A DNA stretch of 64,000 bases from Hyphomicrobiales bacterium (GCA_900470445.1 UCAU01000006.1:29184-93183); one strand, 5' to 3'. Positions 44,169 to 53,665 are shown, numbered from the stretch's first letter. The notes: generated by a model not told the origin, from the sequence alone. Made by a program: numbers and translations.

Positions 44169-45152
44169 ATGCAATTCTCGATGTCTTCCTTCATCCCGCC
44201 GGTTCGCGCTGGTGTCGCTGTCCTCGGTCTGGCGCTATTGGCCAGCACGGTTGTCGGGGCTCAGGAAATGTCATTCGTGGACGATCGCGGAATTGCCGTG
44301 ACGGTGCCTAGCGGCGCCAAGCGCGTGGCGTCGGTGTCGTATTTTGCCGCCGATGTTGCTCTTGCCCTGGGCATCAAGCCGGTGGCAACGACCTATATGG
44401 TGGAGGGCCGCAACCCCGACTTCCTGCTCGATTACCTCGACGATGTGCCCCAGATCGGCCAGCGCGCCACACCCAATCTGGAGCTGCTGGCGCAAGCCAA
44501 GCCCGATGTCATCGTCGCCATGCGCCGCTATACCGAGGGCAATGCCGCCCAATACCAGAATATCGCGCCCTATCTGGCCTATAACCTGGAGCTCTTCTCC
44601 GACAGCGATCGCTCGATCACCCAATTGGCCACCATATTGGGCCAACCCGAGCGGGCTCAGCAGCTCAATGCCGACTTCAAGAAGCATATCGAGGAATTCG
44701 CGGCCCAGGCGCCCAAGGACGTGCATCCGCGCTTCCAGGTGATGTGGGGCGGCGATGCGCCGTGGACATTCTACACCGAGAACATGACGGCCGCGATCGT
44801 CACCGCGCTGGGTGGCGAGAACATTGCCGGCCACAATCCGACCCCGCATATCCCGGATAATTTCGGCCTCGAGATGAGCCTGGAAGCCATGCTGGCCGCG
44901 GATCCCGAAGTCATCTTCGTCTATGATTACGGCCCCGATCGGCCGCATGAGAGCAACCCGATCTGGCAGATGTTGTCGGCGGTCAAGAATAACCGGGTCT
45001 TCTATGTCGGGGACGAATGGGTCGAGGCGCATGGTCCCATTGCCCGCGAAATGGTGCTGCGCGAAGCCGCGCACTATCTCTATCCCGACACGTTCCCCAT
45101 GCCCGATATCCGGGCCGAAGCGGCCAAGATCATCCCAGCAAGCGTTAAATAG
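44169..45152 (+). CDS. Periplasmic binding protein of a ferric-siderophore/heme-type ABC importer (FecB-like)
   Basis: A 327-residue periplasmic protein of the FecB/BtuF class. A signal peptide (VRAGVAVLGLALLASTVVGA) precedes SFVDDRGIAVTVPSGAKRV, the usual two-lobe start. The two lobes are joined by the long helix around RSITQLATILGQPERAQQLN. Binding-loop candidates lie around DVPQIGQRATPNLELL and VMWGGDAPWTFYTENM. It opens an operon with MATE, two FecCD permeases and an ATPase. Ligand is probably an iron-siderophore, inferred from family and context. A second start is possible at 44181. Confidence 0.85.
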   Translation: MQFSMSSFIPPVRAGVAVLGLALLASTVVGAQEMSFVDDRGIAVTVPSGAKRVASVSYFAADVALALGIKPVATTYMVEGRNPDFLLDYLDDVPQIGQRATPNLELLAQAKPDVIVAMRRYTEGNAAQYQNIAPYLAYNLELFSDSDRSITQLATILGQPERAQQLNADFKKHIEEFAAQAPKDVHPRFQVMWGGDAPWTFYTENMTAAIVTALGGENIAGHNPTPHIPDNFGLEMSLEAMLAADPEVIFVYDYGPDRPHESNPIWQMLSAVKNNRVFYVGDEWVEAHGPIAREMVLREAAHYLYPDTFPMPDIRAEAAKIIPASVK

Positions 45153-45160
45153 CTGACCAT

Positions 45161-45180
45161 GGCGGACCTCCGGGTCCGCC
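45161..45180 (+). other. Hairpin between the binding-protein gene and the MATE gene
   Basis: GGCGGAC and GTCCGCC enclose a 6-base loop, a perfect 7-bp stem 9 bases after the binding-protein stop. No T-run follows. It may stabilise the upstream mRNA, giving more binding protein than permease, as in many ABC operons. Confidence 0.5.
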
Positions 45181-45206
45181 ATTGCCTTCGCACAGGATTG
45201 CCGTTC

Positions 45207-46556
45207 TTGACCAATTCCCTGCCCAACCTGCGCGAAGCCCGGCATATTATTGGCCTGGCGCTGCCCCTGTCGCTGGTGCAGCTTGCCCAGGTGGCGATTT
45301 CCACGACGGATATCGTCATGCTGGGCTGGCTCGGTGGCGAGGCGCTGGCCGGCGGCGCGCTCGGTTTCTTCGCGTTCAACCTGCTCCGCACCATGGGGTT
45401 CGGGCTGATCGTTGGTACCTCCAATCTGGTGGCGGCCGACCAGCGCGAGGGTGTTGCCTCGGCCCATCTGCTCGCCGCGCTGATCGTGGCAAGCGGCGCT
45501 GCCATGCTGGCCGCGGGCTGTTTTGTGCTGGGTGGCGGGATGCTGGGGCGACTGGGCCAAGACCCGACCGTTGCGACCATTGCCGCGCATTATCTCATTC
45601 TCGTTGCGCCGGGCATTTTCCCGCTCTTCTGGTTCTACGCCTATCGCGGGGTCGTGGTCGGCCGCAGGAAGACCAATTCATTGTTGGTCATCACGCTGGC
45701 CACCATCGTGATCAACGCCGTCTTTGACTATGGCTTCATCTATGGCGCGTTCGGCCTGCCCAGACTGGGTGCGGCCGGTGTGGCGGCCAGCAGTTCCATC
45801 GCCTATCTGGCGCAGTTCGGGGCCATTGTGTGGGTCACGCATGCCTCGTTTCGCTTCGAGCGGTTGGTGGCGCGTGCCGATATCTGGCATTCGGTGCGTC
45901 GATTGCTCGCCATCGGCATTCCCACGGCGGGCTCATACGGATCGGAAGCCGGGTTCACCGCCGTCATCACCCTGATGGTCGGCACATTCGGCGCCGCGGC
46001 GTTGGCGGGCCATGCCGTGGTCAATCAAATCACCTATGTCGTCTTCATGCTGTCCATCGGATTGTCGCACGCGACCTCCATTGGGGTCAGCGAAGGTGTC
46101 GGGCGTGGCAATGCTGCCGCGGCACTGCGGGCGGGTCGTACCGGCCTGGTTGTCGTTGCCGCGATCATGGCGGTGTTTGCGGCGCTCTACTTGCTCTTCC
46201 CGCACAGCCTGCTTGCCGCTTTCGGCCTCGGCCTCGGCGACACGGCAGCGGTCACGGCCGTGGCGCTGACGCTGTTGCCGCTCGCCGCTGCCATGCAGAT
46301 ATTCGATGGCTTGCAAAATGTGGCGATCGGCGCCTTGCGCGGCGTACAGCGGGCCGGCATCGGCTTCTGGGTGACCATGGTGGGCTATTGGGTCGTCGGC
46401 GTGCCCGTGGCATGGCTGCTTGGATTGCAGTTCCATCTTGGACCGGCTGGCATCTGGATCGGATTGGCGCTGGGGCTCGTGGTCACGGCGCTGGGCATGG
46501 TCGTGACCTTTGAACGCAGCGCCATGGCACTTCCATCATCGGCGGCTGCCGCATGA
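45207..46556 (+). CDS. MATE-family efflux transporter inside an iron-uptake operon
   Basis: A 449-residue MATE (NorM-like) antiporter with about 12 hydrophobic segments in two similar halves. The N-terminal half contains LALPLSLVQLAQVAISTTDI and VMLGWLGGEAL; the second half contains AGHAVVNQITYVVFMLSIGL. The TTG start at 45207 is chosen because AGGA lies 9 bases upstream and the family similarity begins there. An in-frame ATG at 45159 is possible but lies in the hairpin. It overlaps the next permease gene by four bases. MATE proteins export drugs, metabolites or siderophores. Placement suggests export of the siderophore that the operon imports, which is inference. Confidence 0.85.
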   Translation: MTNSLPNLREARHIIGLALPLSLVQLAQVAISTTDIVMLGWLGGEALAGGALGFFAFNLLRTMGFGLIVGTSNLVAADQREGVASAHLLAALIVASGAAMLAAGCFVLGGGMLGRLGQDPTVATIAAHYLILVAPGIFPLFWFYAYRGVVVGRRKTNSLLVITLATIVINAVFDYGFIYGAFGLPRLGAAGVAASSSIAYLAQFGAIVWVTHASFRFERLVARADIWHSVRRLLAIGIPTAGSYGSEAGFTAVITLMVGTFGAAALAGHAVVNQITYVVFMLSIGLSHATSIGVSEGVGRGNAAAALRAGRTGLVVVAAIMAVFAALYLLFPHSLLAAFGLGLGDTAAVTAVALTLLPLAAAMQIFDGLQNVAIGALRGVQRAGIGFWVTMVGYWVVGVPVAWLLGLQFHLGPAGIWIGLALGLVVTALGMVVTFERSAMALPSSAAAA

Positions 46557-47560
46557 AGCCCGAACTGCGCTCCGCATCATTGGCTGCCATAGCACTGGCC
46601 CTGGCGATATTTGTCGGCTTTGCCGGGCTGCTTACCGGCGCCAAGCCGATGACGCTGCCTGCCGCCTTGGCTGCGGTGTTGTCGCCCAATCACGGACTGG
46701 ATGGCGTCATCGTCTGGACCTTGCGGTTGCCGCGCAGCATTGCCGCCTTTCTGACGGGCGCAGGGCTGGCCGTATCGGGTGCACTGCTGCAATCGATCAC
46801 CCGCAATCCGCTTGCAGCGCCGGACCTGACCGGCGTCACGGCGGGCGCCGTGACCGTCATCGTATCGTGCTTTATTTTCCTGCCCGCGATTTCTTCGATC
46901 TACTACCCGCCGATCGGCTTTGCCGGGGGTCTGACGGCGGCCGCCGCCTGCTTGTGGGTGGCGCGCGGCGGTCAGGCGTCGCCACTCCACCTGGCGCTGG
47001 GCGGCATCACCATCTCGCTCTTTCTGGGCGGCATCACCACCTATGTTCTGCTGCTGGGCGGGCCGCAATCGCCATCCGTGCTGTTCTGGCTTTCGGGCGG
47101 ATTGCAGGGGCGCTCCTGGGGGCATGTTGTCTTCATGCTACCCTGGGTGAGCATGGGCATTTTTGGTGCGTTGTTGAGCCACCGGATCATCGCCCTGCTT
47201 AAGCTGGGCGATGGGGTGGCCGCCGGCATGGGCGTGCGGCTCGGGCAATGGAAACTGCTGCTCTTGTTGTTTGCAGTCGCCCCAATTGCCGGGATTACCC
47301 CGGTTGCCGGTCCCATCGCGTTTATCGGCTTGGCCGTGCCGCATCTGGTACGGCTGATGAAGCCGGCCGGGGAGGCCTGGAGCATCGCCCTCAATCTGGC
47401 TTTTGGCGGCATGATACTGGTTCTCGCCGATGTGATGGCACGCACCATTGCCGCGCCCCGCGAATTGCCGATCAGCATCCTGACCGCGCTGATCGGCGGG
47501 CCGTTCTTCATCTATCTGGTGCAGCGCCGCAGCTTCGTCACGGCCGGAGCAGGGTCATGA
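46553..47560 (+). CDS. FecCD-family permease, first subunit
   Basis: A 335-residue inner-membrane permease of the iron-siderophore/cobalamin ABC class, with about nine membrane segments. The FecCD signature LRLPRSIAAFLTGAGLAVSG and LLQSITRNPLAAPDLTGVT lie near residue 57, and the coupling segment around AFIGLAVPHLVRLMKPAG near residue 265. It is coupled to its neighbours by four-base overlaps at both ends (ATGA). With the second permease it probably forms a heterodimer, as FecC and FecD do. Confidence 0.92.
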   Translation: MKPELRSASLAAIALALAIFVGFAGLLTGAKPMTLPAALAAVLSPNHGLDGVIVWTLRLPRSIAAFLTGAGLAVSGALLQSITRNPLAAPDLTGVTAGAVTVIVSCFIFLPAISSIYYPPIGFAGGLTAAAACLWVARGGQASPLHLALGGITISLFLGGITTYVLLLGGPQSPSVLFWLSGGLQGRSWGHVVFMLPWVSMGIFGALLSHRIIALLKLGDGVAAGMGVRLGQWKLLLLLFAVAPIAGITPVAGPIAFIGLAVPHLVRLMKPAGEAWSIALNLAFGGMILVLADVMARTIAAPRELPISILTALIGGPFFIYLVQRRSFVTAGAGS

Positions 47561-48591
47561 ACCTCGCCAGCACCATCCAGATCCGCTTTCCCGATTGGCC
47601 GCTCTGGATATTGGCGCCGATAGCCTTGCTGGCCGGCACGGCAGCGGTGTTCATGGGTGTCGTCAATATGCCGCCGGGCGAGGTGCTCAATGTCCTATTG
47701 GGGCACGGTTCGGCCGATGCCCGGTTGATCATCGGCGATATCCGCCTGCCGCGGGTGATCACCGGCCTACTGGCCGGCATCCATTTTTCGGTCGCGGGCC
47801 TGCTGCTGCAATCGATCACCCGTAATCCGCTGGCAGACCCATCGATCATGGGCGTCTCGCAGGGCGCGACACTCGCCATCAGCATCTTCCTGTTTCTCGC
47901 CGTCTATGGCTTCAATTCAGATCCGAACGTGCTGTATTTGCTGCCGGTGCAGTGGCTGCCGCTGGTGGGCTGCCTTGGCGGCGGCCTGGCGGGTGTGGTG
48001 GTCTATTTCCTCGCCATGCGCCACGGGCTCAGCCCGCTCCGCGTTACGCTGTGCGGCATTGCCGTTGGTGCCGTGCTGCATGCCCTGGCCATGGGGATTA
48101 TTTCGGGCTGGGGCACGGCGCGGCTCGAGATCGTCATGCAATGGCTGGCGGGAAGCCTTTATGCGCGGAGCTGGGATCATGTGGTTTTCCTGCTGCCATT
48201 CACGCTATTGGGGCTCTTGGCTCTACCGCTGCTGCGGCGGACGATTGACATGCTGCGCTTCGACGCAGATGTGGCCCGCTCGTTCGGGCTGAGCTATCGG
48301 CGCCAGTTCAGCATCATCCTGCTGATCGCCTGCATGCTCGCGGCCAGTGCCGTTGGCGCGGTCGGGCCGCTGATCTTTGTAGGGCTGGTCGTGCCCCATC
48401 TGGCGCGCTTCATCGCCGGGCGACGCTTCGCCCTGGTGCTGCCATTGACGATTTTTCTGGGGGCAACGCTGGTCGTGGTCGGCGACCTGGTCGGCCGTCT
48501 CATCGGCGGCAGCCAGGAAATCCCTATCGGCGTCGTCACGGCCATTGGTGGCGCGCCAATCCTTTTATTCCTGCTGCGCCGCACCCCGTGA
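47557..48591 (+). CDS. FecCD-family permease, second subunit
   Basis: A 344-residue permease related to the preceding gene. Its signature is IRLPRVITGLLAGIHFSVAG and LLLQSITRNPLADPSIMGVS near residue 60, and the coupling segment FVGLVVPHLARFIAGRR near residue 275. The ATG at 47557 overlaps the preceding stop by four bases. The similar length and order of the two permeases suggest an old tandem duplication. The stop at 48589-48591 overlaps a GTG (48588) that could also start the ATPase gene. Confidence 0.92.
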   Translation: MNLASTIQIRFPDWPLWILAPIALLAGTAAVFMGVVNMPPGEVLNVLLGHGSADARLIIGDIRLPRVITGLLAGIHFSVAGLLLQSITRNPLADPSIMGVSQGATLAISIFLFLAVYGFNSDPNVLYLLPVQWLPLVGCLGGGLAGVVVYFLAMRHGLSPLRVTLCGIAVGAVLHALAMGIISGWGTARLEIVMQWLAGSLYARSWDHVVFLLPFTLLGLLALPLLRRTIDMLRFDADVARSFGLSYRRQFSIILLIACMLAASAVGAVGPLIFVGLVVPHLARFIAGRRFALVLPLTIFLGATLVVVGDLVGRLIGGSQEIPIGVVTAIGGAPILLFLLRRTP

Positions 48592-48599
48592 GACCCGCC

Positions 48600-49388
48600 A
48601 TGTCGCTCCAATGCACCGATATCAGTGTTAGCTATGGCCGCCGGCAAGCGTTGCAGGCCCTGACCCTATCGGTGCAAAAGGGCGAAGTGCTGGCGCTGAT
48701 CGGGCCCAATGGCTCGGGGAAAAGTACGGCCCTGCATGCCCTGGCGGGGCTGACGCGGCCCGATAGCGGCAGCGTGGTGCTTGATGGCCGCGCCCTTGCA
48801 AGCTGGCGCCGCCGCGATCTGGCCAAACGGCTCTCCTTCCTGCCGCAGGCACCGATCGCGCCCGAGGAGATGTCGGTCGAGCAATTGGTCCGGCAGGGAC
48901 GCTTTGCCCATGTCGGCCTTTGGCGCGCCTATGGACCGCGGGACCAGGCGGCCATCGATTGGGCGCTGGACAGCACGGGCCTCACCGATCTTGCCGGCCG
49001 GGGGCTACGCGAACTCTCGGGCGGCGAACGCCAACGCGCCTGGATCGCCGCGGCGCTGGCGCAAGAGGCCGAAATCCTCATCCTGGATGAGCCGACCTCC
49101 TTTCTTGATATCGGTCATCAGGTCGAGGTGCTCGAATTGGTCGGGCGGCTGAGCCGCGACCGCGGGGTGACCGTCATTCTTGCCATCCACGACCTCAATC
49201 AGGCCATGATGGCTGCCGACCGGATCATATTGCTCGATCGCGGCAGATTATCCTTTGAAGGACCCGCGGGCCCCCTGGCGGCCAGCGGATTGATCGAGAA
49301 GACCTTTAATGTCCAGGGCCGTTTTGTCGATCTCGGCAATGGCGCAGCGCCACATTTCGACGTCGACCTGCGGCGCGGCCGGTCCTGA
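48600..49388 (+). CDS. Iron-siderophore type ABC ATPase (FecE-like)
   Basis: A 262-residue ABC ATPase. Walker A is GPNGSGKSTALHAL near residue 36, the signature is RELSGGERQRAWIAAAL near residue 137, and Walker B is LILDEPTSFLDIGHQVEVLE near residue 160. The Q-loop LSFLPQAP and H-loop LAIHDLNQA are present. It matches FecE/FhuC-like importers in length. ATG 48600 is chosen; an overlapping GTG at 48588 is possible through coupling to the permease stop. This is the last gene of the operon. Confidence 0.93.
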   Translation: MSLQCTDISVSYGRRQALQALTLSVQKGEVLALIGPNGSGKSTALHALAGLTRPDSGSVVLDGRALASWRRRDLAKRLSFLPQAPIAPEEMSVEQLVRQGRFAHVGLWRAYGPRDQAAIDWALDSTGLTDLAGRGLRELSGGERQRAWIAAALAQEAEILILDEPTSFLDIGHQVEVLELVGRLSRDRGVTVILAIHDLNQAMMAADRIILLDRGRLSFEGPAGPLAASGLIEKTFNVQGRFVDLGNGAAPHFDVDLRRGRS

Positions 49389-49564
49389 CCTTAGCTAGGT
49401 TGCCGCTGCGTTTGTTGAAACGCACCAGCGAAACCTCCGCGATGCAGCGAGCGACCTCTGGCTCCCGTTGATACATAGCGTTCCATTGAACCGCATCGCA
49501 TCTGCACGCGGTGACAGCAACATCAGCATGACCAAAGCAGTTCGGCACTCGGACAGTGGGCGAG

Positions 49565-52528
49565 TTAGCGGATTGGCACGTTCAATCGGCCCGACAGGCC
49601 GATGGCGTATTTGTCCTGCTGGCCCAGTTGATCGACCGCAAGGGTGAGGCCGAGCCGGGCGCCGGTCGGCGTCAGGGCGTCCATGCTGGCTTCCGCGCGG
49701 CCGCTTATCGCCTCGAGGCCCCGGTCCGCGGACAGCTCGGCCACGGCCTCCACGCGGGCGCCAACGTTGATGGTGATCTCACCCGGCCCCAGCAGGTGAT
49801 AGACGACCGAGGGGCCGATGGCGGCCTGTCCTAGCCCCACCGTCATCGAGGGTATCGCAACGCCCAGCGTGTCGGCATAGGCATCGGTGCGCTCCTCGAA
49901 ATAGCTCAGCCGCGCCCGTGGCGACAGCGTCCATGGCCCCCAGTCCCATTGTCCCTCGAGGGCCGCGCTCAACAGCCAGCGGGTGGCGCTGAAATCGTCC
50001 TCGTACAACCCTAGGGGATCGATCCGCGTCGTGGAGCGGCCAAACCCGGCCAGCATGTCCAGATAGAGGTGCTCAGCGAGCCGGACGGTGGCGTAGGGGC
50101 CGGAGAGCCAGCCGCGACCCCTGGCCGAGCCTGCCTCGCCGGCCTGACCGCGCTGAATCTGGTCCATCTGCAGGAACAGTCCGATCAGCAGGTCACGGCT
50201 GACCAGATAATCCATTCCGGCAGCGCCGCGCATAAAGCGGTCGTCCTCTGTGCTGAGGCGGGCGAAACTCCCCTCCAACCAGAGGTCGAAGGGATTGGGC
50301 TGCATGTCTCCCGCCGCAGCCGCGATCGCGCCCAGGCTGACGGCGGAGCGCACCGCGCTGCCATCCGCCAGTTCGGGCAAGTAGCTCATTATCTCCGCGG
50401 GCAGGGACAGGGCTGCGGCCGTGCCATTCAGCCGGTCTATGCGCCGCTGGCTTGCCGGCAGGTTCGCCAGGATCAGCGCCGCGCGGGTTTCGATCACCCC
50501 TCGCATGAGGGCCGTGGTGGCGCTGCGGCTGGCAACGAAACTGAAGGTGCACACAATGCTCTCATTGGTGCCGACCATGATGCGCGCGGACCGGTTTTCG
50601 AGGCTGGTGCTGCTGTCGGCGTCGTCGCAGGCAATGGCCTCGAGACCGATGCCGGCGCCAGCCTGGTCGTCTGCCGTGATCTCGACCATGCCTGCTGCCA
50701 GTTCCATGGCTGGGCTACGCCCGCTTCCTCCTGCCGTGCTGACAACCAGCCCATCAAGGGCGGGCACGGACGAGCGAAAGCCGTAAACCCCGTCTGCATC
50801 GGATCGCACCACGATCGTGACGCTGCCGAGCGCAGCCACGCTGATCGTATAGCTCTCGACCACAGAATAGGGTCCCGAACCGGGCGAGGAATCCGACGCG
50901 GTAACGGCGAACTGGGACTCGCCTGCCAGTGTCGGCACACCCGCCAACTCGCCCGATGGTGCCAGCGTTAACCCCGGCGGCAGCGCGCCTGATGTCACCA
51001 CATAACCATAGGGCGGCTGGCCGCCGGACGCGGTGAGGCTCTGGCTATATGCCACGCCGACCCGAGCCGCCGCCAGTGTCTCCGGTGACAGCGCCATGCT
51101 GGGCGGATCGACCCGGAGCGCATAGTCCTGCGCCACGAAAAATGGATAGCCCTGTCCGGTGGTGGCATCCTGGGCGCGCAGGGTGAAATTGAAAATGCCG
51201 GTTTCTATCGGCGTGCCGGACAGCACACCGGCAGGGGACAGGGTCAGGCCAAGGGGCAGGCTGCCGGCTGAGATCGAATAGGCATAGGGCGCGATGCCGC
51301 CGCTCGCCAAAAAGCTCTGGCTATAGGCCTGCCCTGCAGTGACCTCGGGAATGGCGGCGGGGCTCAGCGCAAGCGAGGGCGGAGCCAGCGTGATCGTGTA
51401 GCTGCGCGACCCGCTATGGGAGCCGGGGCCGGATGTGGAATCAGTGGCCCTGATGGCAAAGGTGAATGTGCCGGCTTCGGTGGCAGTCCCACTCAATCGT
51501 CCTATTGGCGACAAGGTCAACCCGGCGGGCAAGGTGCCCGACTCGAAGCTATAAGTATAAGGGCCGGTGCCGCCGGTCGCATCGAACCCCTGGTCATAGA
51601 AAATCCCCAGCGCCGGATCGGGCAGGGCCTCGGGTTGCATCGAAACATCGGGGGCATCCACCACCATGGTATAGGTCTGTACGGCCACGCCGGGCGTACC
51701 GGCCGTGGCATCGGTCACTTTGACGATGAAGTTGAATGTGCCTGTTTCGGTCGGTGTGCCGGACAGCGCGCCGCTTGGCTGCAAGGCAAGTCCGGCTGGC
51801 AGCGCGCCCGAGTCCAGCGCGAAATTATACGGTCCAGTTCCGCCGGCAGCGCTCAGGGTGGAACTATAAGCCGCGCCGGCGCGGGCATTGGCCAGTGACG
51901 TTGGCGTCACTGTCAGAATCGGCGGATCGACCACCATGGAATAGAAATGGGAGCCGGTGAACGGGCCGCCCAGCGTGCTGTCGCTGGCCGAAACGGTGAA
52001 TTGGAAGGTGCCCGACGCCGTGGCGCGGCCGGACAATGTTCCTACCGAGGTCAGGCTCATGCCCGGCGGCACGGCGCCGCTCGAGACGCTGAATTCGTAT
52101 GGCTCGGTCCCCAGTGCCCCTCTGATACGCTCGAAGAAAAAGGTGCCGGCGCGGGCATTTGACAGCGCCGTGGGGAAAATAGCGATGCTTGGCGCCTCCA
52201 CCACCAGGGTGTAATCGGCCGATGCTTCCAGCCCGTTGATGTCGGTGGCATGCACCCTTATGGGAAAGCTGCCCACTTCGCTGGGCGTGCCCGAAATCAT
52301 GCCAGCGATGGCGGAAAGCCCGCGCGGTAGCCGCGACCCCACGAGAATGGAATAGGGTGCCTGGCCACCAGAACCATAGAAGTCGTGGCCATAAAAGGAG
52401 CCCGCCCGGGCATTGGGCATGGCCGCGGGCATTATCGTCACCTGCGCCAGCACCGGCGCGGCGGCGAGCGCCACCAGCAAGGCTGCAGCGAGCCCGCCAA
52501 CGGCCCGCCGGATCCAGGCTGGCCTCAT
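49565..52528 (-). CDS. Large autotransporter with six Ig-like repeats
   Basis: A 987-residue protein. The start at 52528 precedes a clear signal peptide (AVGGLAAALLVALAAAPVLA). The passenger has six repeats of about 85-95 residues with the bacterial Ig-like He_PIG pattern: each has an xxNARAGxxY-type opening (for example LANARAGAAY), an SGxLPxGL turn, LSGTPxExGxFxF and a closing YxxVVDAP strand. From about residue 710 a C-terminal barrel begins (NPFDLWLEGSFARLS). The last residues read LNVPIR, with no terminal aromatic, which is unusual for the outer-membrane assembly signal. Adhesion or cell-surface binding is the likely role. An upstream M at 52585 is possible. Confidence 0.85.
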   Translation of the reverse strand: MRPAWIRRAVGGLAAALLVALAAAPVLAQVTIMPAAMPNARAGSFYGHDFYGSGGQAPYSILVGSRLPRGLSAIAGMISGTPSEVGSFPIRVHATDINGLEASADYTLVVEAPSIAIFPTALSNARAGTFFFERIRGALGTEPYEFSVSSGAVPPGMSLTSVGTLSGRATASGTFQFTVSASDSTLGGPFTGSHFYSMVVDPPILTVTPTSLANARAGAAYSSTLSAAGGTGPYNFALDSGALPAGLALQPSGALSGTPTETGTFNFIVKVTDATAGTPGVAVQTYTMVVDAPDVSMQPEALPDPALGIFYDQGFDATGGTGPYTYSFESGTLPAGLTLSPIGRLSGTATEAGTFTFAIRATDSTSGPGSHSGSRSYTITLAPPSLALSPAAIPEVTAGQAYSQSFLASGGIAPYAYSISAGSLPLGLTLSPAGVLSGTPIETGIFNFTLRAQDATTGQGYPFFVAQDYALRVDPPSMALSPETLAAARVGVAYSQSLTASGGQPPYGYVVTSGALPPGLTLAPSGELAGVPTLAGESQFAVTASDSSPGSGPYSVVESYTISVAALGSVTIVVRSDADGVYGFRSSVPALDGLVVSTAGGSGRSPAMELAAGMVEITADDQAGAGIGLEAIACDDADSSTSLENRSARIMVGTNESIVCTFSFVASRSATTALMRGVIETRAALILANLPASQRRIDRLNGTAAALSLPAEIMSYLPELADGSAVRSAVSLGAIAAAAGDMQPNPFDLWLEGSFARLSTEDDRFMRGAAGMDYLVSRDLLIGLFLQMDQIQRGQAGEAGSARGRGWLSGPYATVRLAEHLYLDMLAGFGRSTTRIDPLGLYEDDFSATRWLLSAALEGQWDWGPWTLSPRARLSYFEERTDAYADTLGVAIPSMTVGLGQAAIGPSVVYHLLGPGEITINVGARVEAVAELSADRGLEAISGRAEASMDALTPTGARLGLTLAVDQLGQQDKYAIGLSGRLNVPIR

Positions 52529-52780
52529 CTCCGGAATGTTCCACTCATGCCAGGCAGGTTCCGGGCTGGGTTTCGTCAGGATCATCGTTCTGGCGGAGCG
52601 GTTTGCTTTGGGCCACACCAAACATTGCATGTATCGCCGGACCTGCGCCTGCTGTGGTCCGTGTCCCGGCGCTGCGGCATGTTGCCAGCTCCATTCGCGC
52701 CGCTAGAATGGGTTCGCCTGGTTCGTCCGGGGTGATATCGGGACCATCAGGATCTGCAATTGCGCAACCCAGGCGAGCTC

Positions 52781-53620
52781 ATGATCGGTGATCCGCTGCT
52801 GCTGCGGCGGCAGCCGGAGTTCGCGCGCGCGATCATGTTCTATTGCGAGACAATGATCGAACCGGCGCCCCAAGGCTGGCCGGTGCGCAAGCTCCTCAAC
52901 CAGCTTGGCCGCTATTACGCCGCCTATATGCTGATCCGCCAATATTATGGCTGGCGCGCTGGCGGGGACGAGTTGCCGACCCTGTCGCAATTGCAGGTCG
53001 TGTCAGGCTTGAGCCCCCGCCAGACCGTCAGTTTTGTCGCCACCCTGCGCATGGCGAACCTGGTGAGCATGGAGCCCTATCCGCACGATCGCCGGCAGAA
53101 GATACTGGGCCCGTCGCCGGCCCTCGTGGCCGAGATAGGCCGATCATGCACGGCCTTCATCGCTGCGTTCCACATCCTGGCCGGCGATCCGGACCCGGTC
53201 CGGATGGATGCCCACCGCATGGGCCGCATCATTCATGTGTCAGCCGACCGCGTGGTCGAAGAGGGGACATTGCTCGCCGCCTTCCCGACAGTCGAAATGG
53301 CATCGACCTATGATTGCGGCTACCAATTGCTGGTCACCCTCATGGCTGCGCATTACCGGCGGCAAGCCGGGCAGCAAGCCTTGCCGACCGCCCACAGCGC
53401 CTTGTCCCGGCGTTTCCAGGTGTCGCAATCCCATGTCGGCAATGTCATGTCCCGTCTGCGCCAATCGGGCGCCCTGCAATCGTCGGGCACGCGTGTCGAC
53501 GCGCCGGCCGATCATCTGGTAGACGAGTTCGAGAACTGGTGCGCCGCCGAAATGCTGCACTACGCCGCCTTGGCGAGGCGCATACTTACCGACCAACAAG
53601 TGGACCAGGTGCATGTCTAG
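52781..53620 (+). CDS. DNA-binding regulator with two winged helices
   Basis: A 279-residue protein of unrecognised family. Two helix-turn-helix-like segments are seen: LPTLSQLQVVSGLSPRQTVS near residue 62 (followed by a PHDRRQKI wing) and AHSALSRRFQVSQSHVGNVM near residue 205 (followed by SRLRQSGALQ). The second resembles MarR-like wing motifs. The central region is mostly helical. The ATG at 52781 follows AGGCGAG; a TTG at 52760 is possible. It is divergent from the Ig-repeat autotransporter, so control of that gene is a reasonable guess. Confidence 0.65.
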   Translation: MIGDPLLLRRQPEFARAIMFYCETMIEPAPQGWPVRKLLNQLGRYYAAYMLIRQYYGWRAGGDELPTLSQLQVVSGLSPRQTVSFVATLRMANLVSMEPYPHDRRQKILGPSPALVAEIGRSCTAFIAAFHILAGDPDPVRMDAHRMGRIIHVSADRVVEEGTLLAAFPTVEMASTYDCGYQLLVTLMAAHYRRQAGQQALPTAHSALSRRFQVSQSHVGNVMSRLRQSGALQSSGTRVDAPADHLVDEFENWCAAEMLHYAALARRILTDQQVDQVHV

Positions 53621-53636
53621 CCAGGTGACCCGTTCA

Positions 53637-53665
53637 CTCCGGCTTGGGCGGCAGCCAAGCCGGAG
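53637..53665. terminator. Terminator between convergent genes
   Basis: CTCCGGCTTG and CAAGCCGGAG arms enclose a 9-base loop; GTTGTGTTT follows. It separates the two-winged-helix regulator from the heat-shock island. Confidence 0.65.

Noticed and set aside
45159..45206. Earlier ATG start for the MATE gene
   Set aside because: It lies within the hairpin and adds residues unlike other MATE proteins; the TTG at 45207 fits better. Not certain.
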